Below are positions 44,553 to 52,389 of a stretch of DNA of 64,000 bases, one piece after another (position 1 is the first letter of the stretch; each line of letters starts with the position of its first letter). The stretch comes from Thermoplasmatales archaeon (GTDB taxonomy: Archaea > Thermoplasmatota > Thermoplasmata > Methanomassiliicoccales > Methanomethylophilaceae), in the NCBI GenBank assembly GCA_012520845.1, contig JAAYNL010000003.1:97325-161324 (forward strand). The letters run 5' to 3'. The position numbers and the translations under genes were made by a program. Below the pieces are notes generated by a model. It made no database searches, had not been told where the DNA came from, and worked only from the letters and a program-made list of their open reading frames with translations.

Positions 44553-44787
44553 GCACCCGCCCCGGGAACCTGTCCAGTATCACGACGTCCCCGATGCCGC
44601 TCACCCATTCGAAGGGTATGCCCAGGGTGACGCCGGGCTCGGCCACCACGGGGCTGGGCTCCGCGACGAAAAGGCCGTCGGCCCTGCCGTCCGTGACGTT
44701 CAGCACGACGTCCGTGACGCAACCGACGAAAACGCCGTCCGGGGTGTAGATTTCCATGCCGATTATGTTGTCGGTTTCCTCCAGCAT
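44530..44787 (-). CDS. PRC-barrel domain protein
   Basis: An 85-residue PRC-barrel: NIIGMEIYTPDGVFVGCVTDVV, DGLFVAEPSPVVAEPG, GIPFEWVSGIGDVVILD. Archaeal stand-alone PRC-barrels are common; CdpB-type paralogues act in cell division, and others bind RNA or the ribosome-processing machinery. The exact role here is unknown. The ATG at 44785-44787 faces the thioredoxin gene; TTAAATAG tracts at 44823-44832 may hold a divergent promoter. A second PRC-barrel gene lies at 49236. Confidence 0.85.
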   Translation of the reverse strand: MLEETDNIIGMEIYTPDGVFVGCVTDVVLNVTDGRADGLFVAEPSPVVAEPGVTLGIPFEWVSGIGDVVILDRFPGRVLRDGSVG

Positions 44788-44874
44788 ATGCCCGCCTTTA
44801 CCCGTTTCCGGACGACTGTGAAACCTATTTAACCGTTATAGCCAATCGAGCGTCGATTCCAAGGAGCGGCAAAT

Positions 44875-45567
44875 ATGGTAACCGAGATCAACGATTCCAA
44901 CTTCGACGAATTCGTGGACGGCAACAGGAACGCCATCGTGGACTTCTGGGCCCCCTGGTGCGGTCCCTGCAGGAGGATAGCCCCGATCATGGAGGAACTC
45001 TCCAGGGAACTGAAGGGCAAGGTCGCGGTGGCCAAGCTCAACGTGGACGAATCCCCCGGCGTCTCCGCCAGGTTCTCCGTGTCCGCCATACCCACGATCG
45101 TGCTCTTCAAGGACGGCGTCCTGGTGCAGACCATGGTCGGCCTCAGGTCCAAGGAGGATTTCCTCGCCGCCATGGCCAACCACGGCATGGTGGAGCCGAA
45201 GGCCCCGGCGAAGGGCGCCGCGGCCCCGGCCGGCGGCTTCCCCAAGGGGGAGCCCGCGACGGTGACCGACGCAAACTTCGACGCCTTCGTCGCCTCCGAA
45301 CCCCTCGCCCTCGTCGACTGCTGGGCCCCCTGGTGCGGCCCCTGCAGGAGGATAGCCCCGATAATCGACGCCCTGGCCAAGGATTCCGGGGGAATCGCCG
45401 TCGGCAAGCTGAACACCGACGAGAACAGGGGGGTCATGATGAGGTTCCGCATCGAGGCCATACCCACGATACTCATGTTCAAGGACGGGAAGCTGGCGGA
45501 CACGGTCGTCGGCCTGGCGCCCGACATGTCGGCGGAGTCGCTGAAGAAGCACATGATGGGGCTGTGA
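44875..45567 (+). CDS. Tandem thioredoxin, two WCGPC domains
   Basis: A 230-residue protein made of two thioredoxin domains (about 1-100 and 122-230), joined by an Ala/Pro linker (EPKAPAKGAAAPAGG). Each has an intact APWCGPCRRIAPI site and the cis-Pro loop (AIPTI). Most thioredoxins have one domain. No signal peptide, so it is cytosolic. The active-site segments are 41/42 identical at the DNA level, hinting at recent duplication or gene conversion. The TrxR-like flavoprotein follows 4 bp later, so the pair is one disulfide-reduction unit. Confidence 0.92.
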   Translation: MVTEINDSNFDEFVDGNRNAIVDFWAPWCGPCRRIAPIMEELSRELKGKVAVAKLNVDESPGVSARFSVSAIPTIVLFKDGVLVQTMVGLRSKEDFLAAMANHGMVEPKAPAKGAAAPAGGFPKGEPATVTDANFDAFVASEPLALVDCWAPWCGPCRRIAPIIDALAKDSGGIAVGKLNTDENRGVMMRFRIEAIPTILMFKDGKLADTVVGLAPDMSAESLKKHMMGL

Positions 45568-45571
45568 TCCC

Positions 45572-46471
45572 TTGGAAAGGATCGACGTGGGCATAATCGG
45601 TTGCGGCCCCGCCGGTCTTCAGGCAGCCATACACTCGGCCAGGAAAAAAGCGACCACGACGGTGTTCGGCAAGGGGAAATCGAGCGCGATATACCCGGCG
45701 CACCTGGAGAACTACGCGGGCCTGCCCGGGAAGACGGACGGATCCGCGTTCATAGAGGCGGCCATCGCCCAGGCAGAATCCTTCGGGGCCGCGTTCGTCG
45801 GGGAGAACGTCATCGGCGCCTCCGTCGCCGAGGGCGGCTTCGCCCTGACCGTCGAATCCGGCAGGACGTACCTGTGCGCGTCCGTGGTCATCGCCACGGG
45901 TAACTCCCGCGTCAAGCTCGGGGTGCCGGGCGAGAAGGAGTTCTTCGGCAAGGGCGTCTCCTACTGCGCCTCCTGCGACTGCAACTTCTACAAAGGGAGG
46001 ACGGTGGCGGTGGTCGGGTGCGAGTCCGAGGCCGCCGCCTCCGCCGAGCTCATGACTTCCTACGCGTCCAAGGTCTACTGGATCTGCCCCGGGGTGGAGG
46101 CCTCCAAGGAGATGGAGGCGAAGGCCCTCGCCGCCGGCGCGGAGATGGTCGCGTCCAAGGTGAAGGAGATCCATGGCGGCGACAGGGTCGCCGGGCTGTC
46201 CCTGGCCGACGGGAGGGAGATCGCCGTGGACGGGGTCTTCATCGAGTTGGGCGCCAAGTCCGCCGCGGACATAGCGATGGATCTGGACGTGATGCCGAAC
46301 ATGGACGACAGCATACCCGTGGACGGCGACTGCATGGCTGCCCCGGGGGTATTCGCCTGCGGCGACGTCACCGGGAAACCGTGGCAGGTCGCCAAGGCCG
46401 TGGGCCAGGGCTGCGTCGCCGGCATGGCGGCGGCGGATTACGCCAAGGGGAGGGCGGATGTCCTACAATGA
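45572..46471 (+). CDS. trxB: Thioredoxin-reductase-like flavoprotein with atypical NADPH site
   Basis: A 299-residue FAD-dependent reductase: FAD motif IIGCGPAGLQAA, LENYAGLPGK, the redox pair CASC in YCASCDCNFYKG, and FACGDVTGKPWQVAKAVGQG at the C-terminus. The second dinucleotide site reads VVGCESEAAAS where TrxB has GGGDSA, and the HRR that holds the NADPH phosphate is absent. This suggests another donor, for example reduced F420 as in methanogen DFTR enzymes (known family; inference here). The start is TTG at 45572, directly after the thioredoxin stop. Confidence 0.88.
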   Translation: MERIDVGIIGCGPAGLQAAIHSARKKATTTVFGKGKSSAIYPAHLENYAGLPGKTDGSAFIEAAIAQAESFGAAFVGENVIGASVAEGGFALTVESGRTYLCASVVIATGNSRVKLGVPGEKEFFGKGVSYCASCDCNFYKGRTVAVVGCESEAAASAELMTSYASKVYWICPGVEASKEMEAKALAAGAEMVASKVKEIHGGDRVAGLSLADGREIAVDGVFIELGAKSAADIAMDLDVMPNMDDSIPVDGDCMAAPGVFACGDVTGKPWQVAKAVGQGCVAGMAAADYAKGRADVLQ

Positions 46472-46970
46472 CCTGATCTCGGGGATGCTGAAGGAGGAGG
46501 GCGGCTTCCAGAAGGCCCTCCGCCACATAATCGAGGAGGAGCTCGAGATGACGGTCAACGAGTTCTGCAGGCTGGCCGGGCTTTCCCAGAGCACCATGTA
46601 CAAGATCCTGGAGGAGAACAGGGAGCCCAACCTAAGGACGGTCAGGCAGACCGCCAAGGCCGTCAGGAGGCTTCTGGAGCACACGGGCTCGGAGTTCGTT
46701 GCGGTGATCGCGTCCCATCAGGTCCTCCGGACCCTGGACAAATCCATCACGCTCGACGGCAGGGTGGTGGACATCAAGGAATATCCCGTGGCGACCGTGG
46801 AGGACGCGATCGTGGCCGCCGTCCACGCGGAAAGGGACGGGGCGATCGCCGTGGTATGCGCCCCCATCGTCGCCCCCACCGTGGAAAGGATCCTCACCAT
46901 TCCCGTCTCGCCGGTCATGCCCACCACCAGCATTACCAAGGCCGTCGAGAGAATAAAAGACATAATATAA
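46458..46970 (+). CDS. HTH transcriptional regulator (COG1709)
   Basis: A 170-residue protein. The HTH is at about residues 30-56 (MTVNEFCRLAGLSQSTMYKI, then LEENREPNLRT). A C-terminal CBS-like or regulatory domain follows (GRVVDIKEYPVATVEDAIVA, AVVCAPIVAPTVERIL). COG1709 regulators are archaeal and their targets are unknown. It overlaps the TrxR-like gene by 14 bp, suggesting a redox link. A perfect inverted repeat (46972-46994) begins 2 bp after its stop. Confidence 0.85.
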   Translation: MSYNDLISGMLKEEGGFQKALRHIIEEELEMTVNEFCRLAGLSQSTMYKILEENREPNLRTVRQTAKAVRRLLEHTGSEFVAVIASHQVLRTLDKSITLDGRVVDIKEYPVATVEDAIVAAVHAERDGAIAVVCAPIVAPTVERILTIPVSPVMPTTSITKAVERIKDII

Positions 46971-46971
46971 T

Positions 46972-46994
46972 TTGTTAACATTTCACGTTAACAA
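46972..46994. promoter_or_regulatory. Palindromic operator before the ArsR-like regulator
   Basis: TTGTTAAC, a 7-nt spacer, then GTTAACAA: perfect 8-bp inverted repeat arms. It overlaps the likely promoter (AATTAAAC at 46993-47000) of the HTH gene starting at 47016 and follows another HTH gene. It is a good candidate binding site for one or both regulators. Confidence 0.6.
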
Positions 46995-47015
46995 TTAAAC
47001 GCGAGGGGCAGAACC

Positions 47016-47480
47016 ATGTTTGAAATGCAGGTTACCAGCAACACCCCGTTGGTCACCACGGAAGACCACCACGTCCTCCTGGAGACCTTCCTCACCCAAA
47101 TCGGATACATCCCGAAGGGGACGGACCTGAAATCCTCCACCACCGGGATAAGGGACAGCGTCCCCTACAGGCTTTTCGTGGAGTTCCTGCTGTCCAACCC
47201 GGCGAAGGCGTGGGCCGTGGAGGAATTGGCCGCGCTGATGGACACCTCCAAGCCCACCGTGTACAGGCACCTCAACAAACTAAGGAACATGGACCTCCTG
47301 GAGTCGGCGGAGGTCGATTTCGACGGCCAGAGCAGGAAAGGGTTCAGGTTCAGGTTCGGCGATTTCTCCAAGGCGTGGAGCTTCGCCGAGGCCAACGTAA
47401 GCATGGCCATGGAGAACTACAGGAAATCCGTCAACCACATCCAGGCCGTCATGGCCAGGAGGCTGAGGGAGGGTGTCTGA
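47016..47480 (+). CDS. ArsR/MarR-like winged-helix regulator
   Basis: A 154-residue regulator. The winged helix is at about residues 50-100: YRLFVEFLLSNPAKAWAVEE, then MDTSKPTVYRHLNKLRNMDL (recognition helix) and the wing AEVDFDGQSRKGFRFRFG. A C-terminal dimerisation helix follows (ANVSMAMENYRKSVNHIQAV). The N-terminal 45 residues are extra. The start follows the palindrome at 46972-46994, so autoregulation is likely. It overlaps the next small gene by 8 bp, putting the regulator in one transcript with elp3. Confidence 0.85.
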   Translation: MFEMQVTSNTPLVTTEDHHVLLETFLTQIGYIPKGTDLKSSTTGIRDSVPYRLFVEFLLSNPAKAWAVEELAALMDTSKPTVYRHLNKLRNMDLLESAEVDFDGQSRKGFRFRFGDFSKAWSFAEANVSMAMENYRKSVNHIQAVMARRLREGV

Positions 47481-47724
47481 GGTAAGGCACCTGAGGCCGG
47501 GATGTCGGTGCTACGTGCGCCTGGCCGACGGGATCAAGGTCCGCGGCACGTTCCTCGGCTATACCCTCGTGGGCGAGATGAACGCCCTGGTGTTCGAGAC
47601 CATCGCCGGCACCACGAGGCTGATCCCGGAGACCCAGGTTATCCACATCGACATACTCGAGGGGCCGGGCGCCGGCCACCCCAGGCCGAAGCCCGACGGC
47701 GGCGACGGCTATTTCTATGGATGA
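47473..47724 (+). CDS. Small Sm/SH3-like protein, unknown
   Basis: An 83-residue protein with a beta-barrel-like sequence: GCRCYVRLADGIKVRGTFLG, MNALVFETIAGTTRLIPETQ, VIHIDILEG and a Gly/Pro-rich tail. The outline resembles Sm-like or SH3-like barrels; no diagnostic motif is visible, so this stays a structural guess. It starts with GTG inside the regulator gene and overlaps elp3 by 8 bp, so it is coupled to both. A role in RNA binding with Elp3 is possible. Confidence 0.65.
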   Translation: MSEVRHLRPGCRCYVRLADGIKVRGTFLGYTLVGEMNALVFETIAGTTRLIPETQVIHIDILEGPGAGHPRPKPDGGDGYFYG

Positions 47725-49243
47725 ACGCTTCCGCCCGTTGGCCCGGGAGCTGATCGACGGGATCGTCTCCGGCGAGATTCCCACCAGGGAGGACGTGCAG
47801 AAACGGAAGCTGGCGCTTTGCGCCGAGCATTCGTTGCCCGACGTTCCCCCGAATTCCGCCATCCTGGCGTTCGCGGACCCCGACGAGCTGGAATGCGTCG
47901 GGCCGCTGCTGTTGAAGAAACCCGTCAGGACCCTCAGCGGGGTGGCCGTCGTCGCCGTCATGACGTCCCCGCATCCCTGCCCCCACGGCAAATGCGTCTA
48001 TTGCCCGGGCGGGGCGGACCAGGGCTCGCCCCAGTCCTACACCGGGAAGGAGCCGGCGGCGAGGAGGGCGGAGAGGAACGGATTCGACCCATGGAGGCAG
48101 GTCACCGACAGGCTGCGCCAGCTGAAGCAGATCGGTCACGGGACCGACAAGGTCGACCTGATAATCATGGGCGGCACGTTCACCTCCCGGGACGCCGGGT
48201 ACAGGGAATGGTTCGTCAGGAGGTGTTTCGACGCGTTGAACGGGAGGGACGCCCCGGACCTGGCGACCGCCCACCTTTGGAACGAGACCTCCGCCAACAG
48301 ATGCGTCGGCCTCACGGTCGAAACGCGCCCCGACGTGTTCGGGGAAGCGGAAATAGACGACGCCCTGTCCCTGGGCGTCACGAGGGTGGAGCTCGGGGTG
48401 CAGATCCTGGACGACGGGATACTGGCCTCGGTCAACAGGGGCCACGGCGTCGGGGAGGTCGTCCAGAGCACGGAAGCCTGCAAGAGGAAGGGGCTGAAGG
48501 TGTGCTACCACATAATGCCCGGGCTGCCCGGCTCCTCCCCCCGGAAGGACCTGGAGGCGTTTTCCAAACTGTTCGACGACCCCAGGTTCAGGCCGGACAT
48601 GCTCAAGCTGTACACCGCGTTGGTGATAGCCGGCACGGGCCTGCACGACATGTGGCAGGCGGGGGAATACGAACCCTACGATTTGGGGACGGCGATCGCC
48701 CTGCTCTCGGACATGAAGGCCAGGATTCCCCCTTACGTCAGGGTGCAGAGGGTGCAGAGGGACATCCCCGCGCCGCAGATAGCCGCGGGCATCACCAGGA
48801 GCAACATCAGGGAGGTCGTGGCCGACGAGATGCGTTCCCGCGGGACGAGGTGCGGGTGCATCAGGTGCAGGGAGGCCGGCCCCGCCGAGGCCCCGGCGGA
48901 CGTCCCGCTGGGCGACCTGGTGTACGAGGCGTCCGGCGGCACGGAGCATTTCATCTCGGCGGAGGCGGGCGGGCTCCTGTTCGGATACGCCAGGCTGAGG
49001 ACGGATGGGGACCTGGCGTCCCTGAGGGAACTCAAGGTCTTCGGGAGGATGGCGGGCTTCGGCGACGACGGCAACGTGCAGCACCGGGGCCTCGGCACCA
49101 GGCTCCTGGAAAGGGCGGAGGCCGTCGCCAGGGAATCGGGCGCCGTCAAAATCAGGGCGACCAGCGGGGTGGGCGTCCGCGGCTACTACGCCGACCGCGG
49201 GTACTCCAGGGACGGCCCGTACATGTCCAAGGCCCTCAGATGA
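47717..49243 (+). CDS. elp3: Elp3, tRNA uridine-34 carboxymethyl synthase
   Basis: A 508-residue radical SAM and acetyltransferase protein. The cluster cysteines are C88, C93 and C96 (PCPHGKCVYCPGG). Conserved blocks follow: IIMGGTFTSRD, NETSANRCVGLTVETRPD, ELGVQ and CYHIMPGLPGS. The C-terminal GNAT domain has RGLGTRLLERAEAVA, the acetyl-CoA loop. Archaeal Elp3 acts alone to make the cm5U modification of wobble uridines. It overlaps the small barrel gene by 8 bp and the convergent PRC-barrel gene by 8 bp. The ATG at 47717 is preferred. Confidence 0.95.
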   Translation: MDERFRPLARELIDGIVSGEIPTREDVQKRKLALCAEHSLPDVPPNSAILAFADPDELECVGPLLLKKPVRTLSGVAVVAVMTSPHPCPHGKCVYCPGGADQGSPQSYTGKEPAARRAERNGFDPWRQVTDRLRQLKQIGHGTDKVDLIIMGGTFTSRDAGYREWFVRRCFDALNGRDAPDLATAHLWNETSANRCVGLTVETRPDVFGEAEIDDALSLGVTRVELGVQILDDGILASVNRGHGVGEVVQSTEACKRKGLKVCYHIMPGLPGSSPRKDLEAFSKLFDDPRFRPDMLKLYTALVIAGTGLHDMWQAGEYEPYDLGTAIALLSDMKARIPPYVRVQRVQRDIPAPQIAAGITRSNIREVVADEMRSRGTRCGCIRCREAGPAEAPADVPLGDLVYEASGGTEHFISAEAGGLLFGYARLRTDGDLASLRELKVFGRMAGFGDDGNVQHRGLGTRLLERAEAVARESGAVKIRATSGVGVRGYYADRGYSRDGPYMSKALR

Positions 49244-49469
49244 CCGTGACCGCCCGGCCGTCGACCCGCAGGGAATCGAAGGGATAGGCGGTCCTGCCCC
49301 GGGAATCCACCTTCCCGGCGTCGCCGGGGCTCTGCATCTTGATCAAGAGGAACCTGATCTCGCCGGTCTCCGTGTCGATCACCGTCCCCTCGATGACGCC
49401 GAGGTAATACCCGCCGACCCTGTAGGCGCTCATGCCCACGAGTTCCCTGGACAGGTACTTCCTGGCCAT
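49236..49469 (-). CDS. PRC-barrel domain protein (second copy)
   Basis: A 77-residue PRC-barrel: MARKYLSRELVGMSAYRVGG, YYLGVIEGTVIDTETGEIRF, PGDAGKVDSRGRTAYPFDSL, RVDGRAVTVI. It lies 4 bp downstream of the cdc48 stop on the same strand and is probably co-transcribed with the AAA+ ATPase. Unlike the copy at 44530 it has a short loop. Archaeal PRC-barrel proteins include cell-division factors and RNA-associated proteins; no specific role can be assigned. Confidence 0.83.
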   Translation of the reverse strand: MARKYLSRELVGMSAYRVGGYYLGVIEGTVIDTETGEIRFLLIKMQSPGDAGKVDSRGRTAYPFDSLRVDGRAVTVI

Positions 49470-49473
49470 GGGG

Positions 49474-51663
49474 TCACCTGTAGAGGGACGAGTCGTCCCT
49501 GGGCTTTCTCTTCCTCATTTCCTCGCCTATCGACCTGTACGACTCGGCGGCCTCCGGGCTGACCGACGGCCTGACGGACTTCAGCGCCTTTTTGAAATGC
49601 TCGCCGGTGACGAATTCCGATTCGGGGGACTCCCTGAACGCGCACATGCCCGCCTCGCGGCACAGGGCCTCCAGGTCGGCCCCGGCGTAGCCCTTCGTGG
49701 CCTCGGCAATGTCCAGCAGGTCCACGTTCAAAAGGGGCATCCTGGAGGAATGGACCTCGAGGATGCTGAGTCTGCTCTGGAGGTCGGGCAGCCCTATGTG
49801 TATGAGCTTGTCGAACCTGCCCGGCCTGAGGAGCGCCGGGTCGATGATGTCCGGCCGGTTCGTCGCCGCCATGACGGCGACGTTCTTCAGCCCCTCCACC
49901 CCGTCCATGGACGTGAGGAGCTGGTTGACCACCCTTTCCCAGGCGCCGGCGTCGGACGCCCTGCCCCTCACGGGGGCTATGGAGTCGATCTCGTCGAAGA
50001 AAATTATGCAGGGGGCCATCTGCTTGGCCCGCTTGAAGATCTGGCGTATCGCCTTCTCGGTCTCGCCGAGCCATTTGCTGGCGATCTCCGGGCCGCTGAC
50101 GGAGATGAAGTTCGCGCCGGACTCGTTCGCGACGGCCTTGGCGATCAGGGTCTTGCCGGTGCCCGGGGGCCCGTAGAAGAGGATGCCCTTCGGCGGGGTG
50201 ATCCCCAGTCTCTCGAAGCTCCTCTCGTGCTCCTTGGGTATGAACACCTCGCGGATCTCCTTCTTGATGTCGTCGAGCCCGCCGACGTCGGACCATCGCA
50301 CCTTGGGCACGTCGACGAGGACCTCCCTCATGCCGCTCGGCTCCACCTCCGCCAAGGCGGCGTCGAAGTCGGCCATGCTGATCTTCATGCCGCTCAACAC
50401 CTCTTCCGGGATGGCTCTGTCGAGGTTCAGCCTGTGTATGTGCCTGCTGACGCATTTCATGGCCGCCTCCCTGGCCAGGGCGGCCAGGTCGGCGCCGACG
50501 AATCCCTGGGTAACCGACACGACGGAGTCTATGTCGACATCCTCGGCCAGCGGCATGCCCCGGGTGTGGACCGCCAGGATTTCGGCCCTTCCCTCCCTGC
50601 CCGGGATCCCTATCTCGATCTCCCTGTCGAACCTGCCCGGCCTCCTCAGGGCGGGGTCTATGGCGTCCTCCCTGTTGGTGGCCCCCATCACGATGACCCC
50701 GTCCCTTTCGGACAGGCCGTCCATCAGCGTGAGCAGCTGGGCCACGACCCTCCTTTCAACCTCCCCGCCCGAGGAATCCCTGGGCGGGGTTATGGAGTCG
50801 ATCTCGTCCAGGAAGATTATGCTGGGGGCGTTGTCCTCGGCCTCCTTGAATATCGCCCTGAGGCGCTCCTCGCTCTCGCCGTAGTACCTGCCTATGATTT
50901 CCGGGCCCTGGATCGGGTGGAAGGACGCCCCAGTCTCCCGGGCCAGCGCCCTGGCGATGAGCGTTTTGCCCGTCCCAGGCGGCCCGTACAGGAGGACGCC
51001 CTTCGGGGGCGTTATGCCCAGCCTGTCGAAAAGCTCGGGGTGCTTGAGCGGGAGCTCGACCATCTCCCTGACCCGCCTCAGCTCCTCGTCCAGGCCGCCG
51101 ACGTCGTCGTACGTGACGCCGGCGAACACGTCCTGCTTGGAGACGGGGGCGCTCTTGACGGTGATCTCCGTGCCCGGGGATATGACGACGGTGCCCTGGG
51201 GCGCCGTAGACACCACGGTGAACGGGGCGAGGTTGCCCATGAGCGCGACGTTGGGGACGACGACCTCGTTGCCCTTGTGCAGCGGGCGGTTCATCAGGCC
51301 GTTCCTGAAGACGTCCTCTATGCCCTCCTGGAACGCGATCCTCTTGCCCAGGGGTATGTTCGGCGCCAGGGAGACCTTTTCCGCCGGGACGGCCTCGCAC
51401 ACCCTCACGACGACGTTGTCGTCCACGCCGACCCCGGCGCTGGTCCTCGTGAGGCCGTCTATCCTCACGAGGCCGCGGCCCTCGTCGTCCTGGAAGCCTG
51501 GGAAGACCTTCACCGGGGCGACCCTTTTTCCGACGATCTCCACCACGTCGCCGAACTCCAGCCCCAACCGGGCGATCGTCGCCTTGTCCAGCCTGGCGCG
51601 GCCGAGACCCGTCTCGGCCCTTTTCCTGGCGGGCGCGACCTTCAGCTGGAGGCTTTTTTCCAT
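49474..51663 (-). CDS. cdc48: CDC48/VAT AAA+ unfoldase
   Basis: A 729-residue two-ring AAA+ ATPase. It has an N-terminal double-psi barrel substrate domain (about 1-190), then D1 and D2. Each ring has a Walker A (GPPGTGKT) and Walker B (FLDEIDSI, FFDEIDSI), an arginine-finger region (LRRPGRFDREIEIG; LLRPGRFDKLIHIG) and a small lid. The hexamer unfolds proteins, usually for the proteasome. Start at ATG 51661-51663, with a TAAATAA-like tract just upstream. The 260-bp interval to tRNA-Lys holds the hairpin at 51764-51801 and otherwise no gene. Confidence 0.96.
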   Translation of the reverse strand: MEKSLQLKVAPARKRAETGLGRARLDKATIARLGLEFGDVVEIVGKRVAPVKVFPGFQDDEGRGLVRIDGLTRTSAGVGVDDNVVVRVCEAVPAEKVSLAPNIPLGKRIAFQEGIEDVFRNGLMNRPLHKGNEVVVPNVALMGNLAPFTVVSTAPQGTVVISPGTEITVKSAPVSKQDVFAGVTYDDVGGLDEELRRVREMVELPLKHPELFDRLGITPPKGVLLYGPPGTGKTLIARALARETGASFHPIQGPEIIGRYYGESEERLRAIFKEAEDNAPSIIFLDEIDSITPPRDSSGGEVERRVVAQLLTLMDGLSERDGVIVMGATNREDAIDPALRRPGRFDREIEIGIPGREGRAEILAVHTRGMPLAEDVDIDSVVSVTQGFVGADLAALAREAAMKCVSRHIHRLNLDRAIPEEVLSGMKISMADFDAALAEVEPSGMREVLVDVPKVRWSDVGGLDDIKKEIREVFIPKEHERSFERLGITPPKGILFYGPPGTGKTLIAKAVANESGANFISVSGPEIASKWLGETEKAIRQIFKRAKQMAPCIIFFDEIDSIAPVRGRASDAGAWERVVNQLLTSMDGVEGLKNVAVMAATNRPDIIDPALLRPGRFDKLIHIGLPDLQSRLSILEVHSSRMPLLNVDLLDIAEATKGYAGADLEALCREAGMCAFRESPESEFVTGEHFKKALKSVRPSVSPEAAESYRSIGEEMRKRKPRDDSSLYR

Positions 51664-51763
51664 ATCCTGGTCATCCCACTAGGTTTATTTAATTGGTGAT
51701 TCGGGGCCGAGCCCGTCGTTTCCGACGGTTTTGTCACGCCTTCCCCCGCATCTTCAAAACCCC

Positions 51764-51801
51764 GCGAAAAAATATTGCAAAAAACGCAATGTTTTTTTCG
51801 C
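51764..51801. repeat. A/T-rich hairpin between cdc48 and tRNA-Lys
   Basis: Left arm GCGAAAAAATATTGC (51764-51778) pairs with GCAATGTTTTTTTCGC (51786-51801), with one bulge and one mismatch, around a 7-nt loop. It is far more AT-rich than the surrounding DNA. It could be a regulatory palindrome of the cdc48 promoter region or a terminator-like element. Confidence 0.7.
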
Positions 51802-51923
51802 AATAAAACCAAACGCGTCCTAAGACGAATGCCCCGCCGGTTTTTTTTGGATCCGACGCGAAAACCCGGGATATCTATTAATATGATGAGATGTTCCCAT
51901 GTCTGCAAAGCTAAAGCTATCAA

Positions 51924-51997
51924 GGGCCTGTAGCTCAGCTAGGTGGAGCGTCTGACTTTTAATCAGGTGGTCAAGGGTTCGAATCCCTTCAGGCCCG
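51924..51997 (+). tRNA. tRNA-Lys (anticodon UUU)
   Basis: Acceptor GGGCCTG/CAGGCCC, D stem GCTC/GAGC, anticodon stem TCTGA/TCAGG around CTTTTAA, T arm AAGGG-TTCGAAT-CCCTT. Discriminator G; CCA not encoded; no intron. It precedes the RNA polymerase operon by about 120 bp on the same strand, with a TATA-like CTATTAATATG at 51875-51885. Confidence 0.95.
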
Positions 51998-52118
51998 CTG
52001 GTAGACTTCATGAGCGATCGGGGAAGGATCAAGTATGAGGGACGTCGGGCGGGAAAACAGAGGGGCCTTTTGAGCGGGGGACCGTCCGCTCCGACGCATT
52101 CGCAGCAGGGTGAGGAAA

Positions 52119-52385
52119 TTGGCAAACGACACAGCATTCAACGTACTCGAGCACGAACTCGTGCCCGAGCATTACCTCCTCGACGAGGGGGAAACCGAAG
52201 AAGTCCTCGAAAAACTGGGGGTAACCAAGGATCAGCTCCCAAAAATCAAGAGGAGCGACATGGCCATAAAGGTCCTCGAGAGCGCATACGGCAGGCAGAT
52301 CGAGGCCGGCGAAGTCATCAAAGTGATCCGCAAGAGCAGGACCGCGGGGGAGTTCGTTGCCTACCGCCTGGTCGTGGGGAGCTGA
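52119..52385 (+). CDS. rpoH: DNA-directed RNA polymerase subunit H
   Basis: An 88-residue small subunit (Rpo5) at the jaw of archaeal polymerase: [58 protein letters not shown]. It leads the conserved rpoH-rpoB-rpoA1-rpoA2-rpl30e-nusA order. A GTG at 52110 is in frame, but GGGTGAGG (52108-52115) is a Shine-Dalgarno 3 bp before the TTG at 52119, which gives the family N-terminus. I choose TTG with moderate confidence. I see no clear TATA box of its own. Confidence 0.95.
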   Translation: MANDTAFNVLEHELVPEHYLLDEGETEEVLEKLGVTKDQLPKIKRSDMAIKVLESAYGRQIEAGEVIKVIRKSRTAGEFVAYRLVVGS

Positions 52386-52389
52386 ATCC

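Noticed and set aside
51664..51923. Replication origin in the AT-rich interval
   Set aside because: No orc1/cdc6 gene nearby and no repeated ORB-like motifs; only one hairpin is visible.
52010..52118. Possible small ORF between tRNA-Lys and rpoH (ATG at 52010)
   Set aside because: Its frame is Arg/Gly-rich, runs out of frame through rpoH and shows no conserved pattern.
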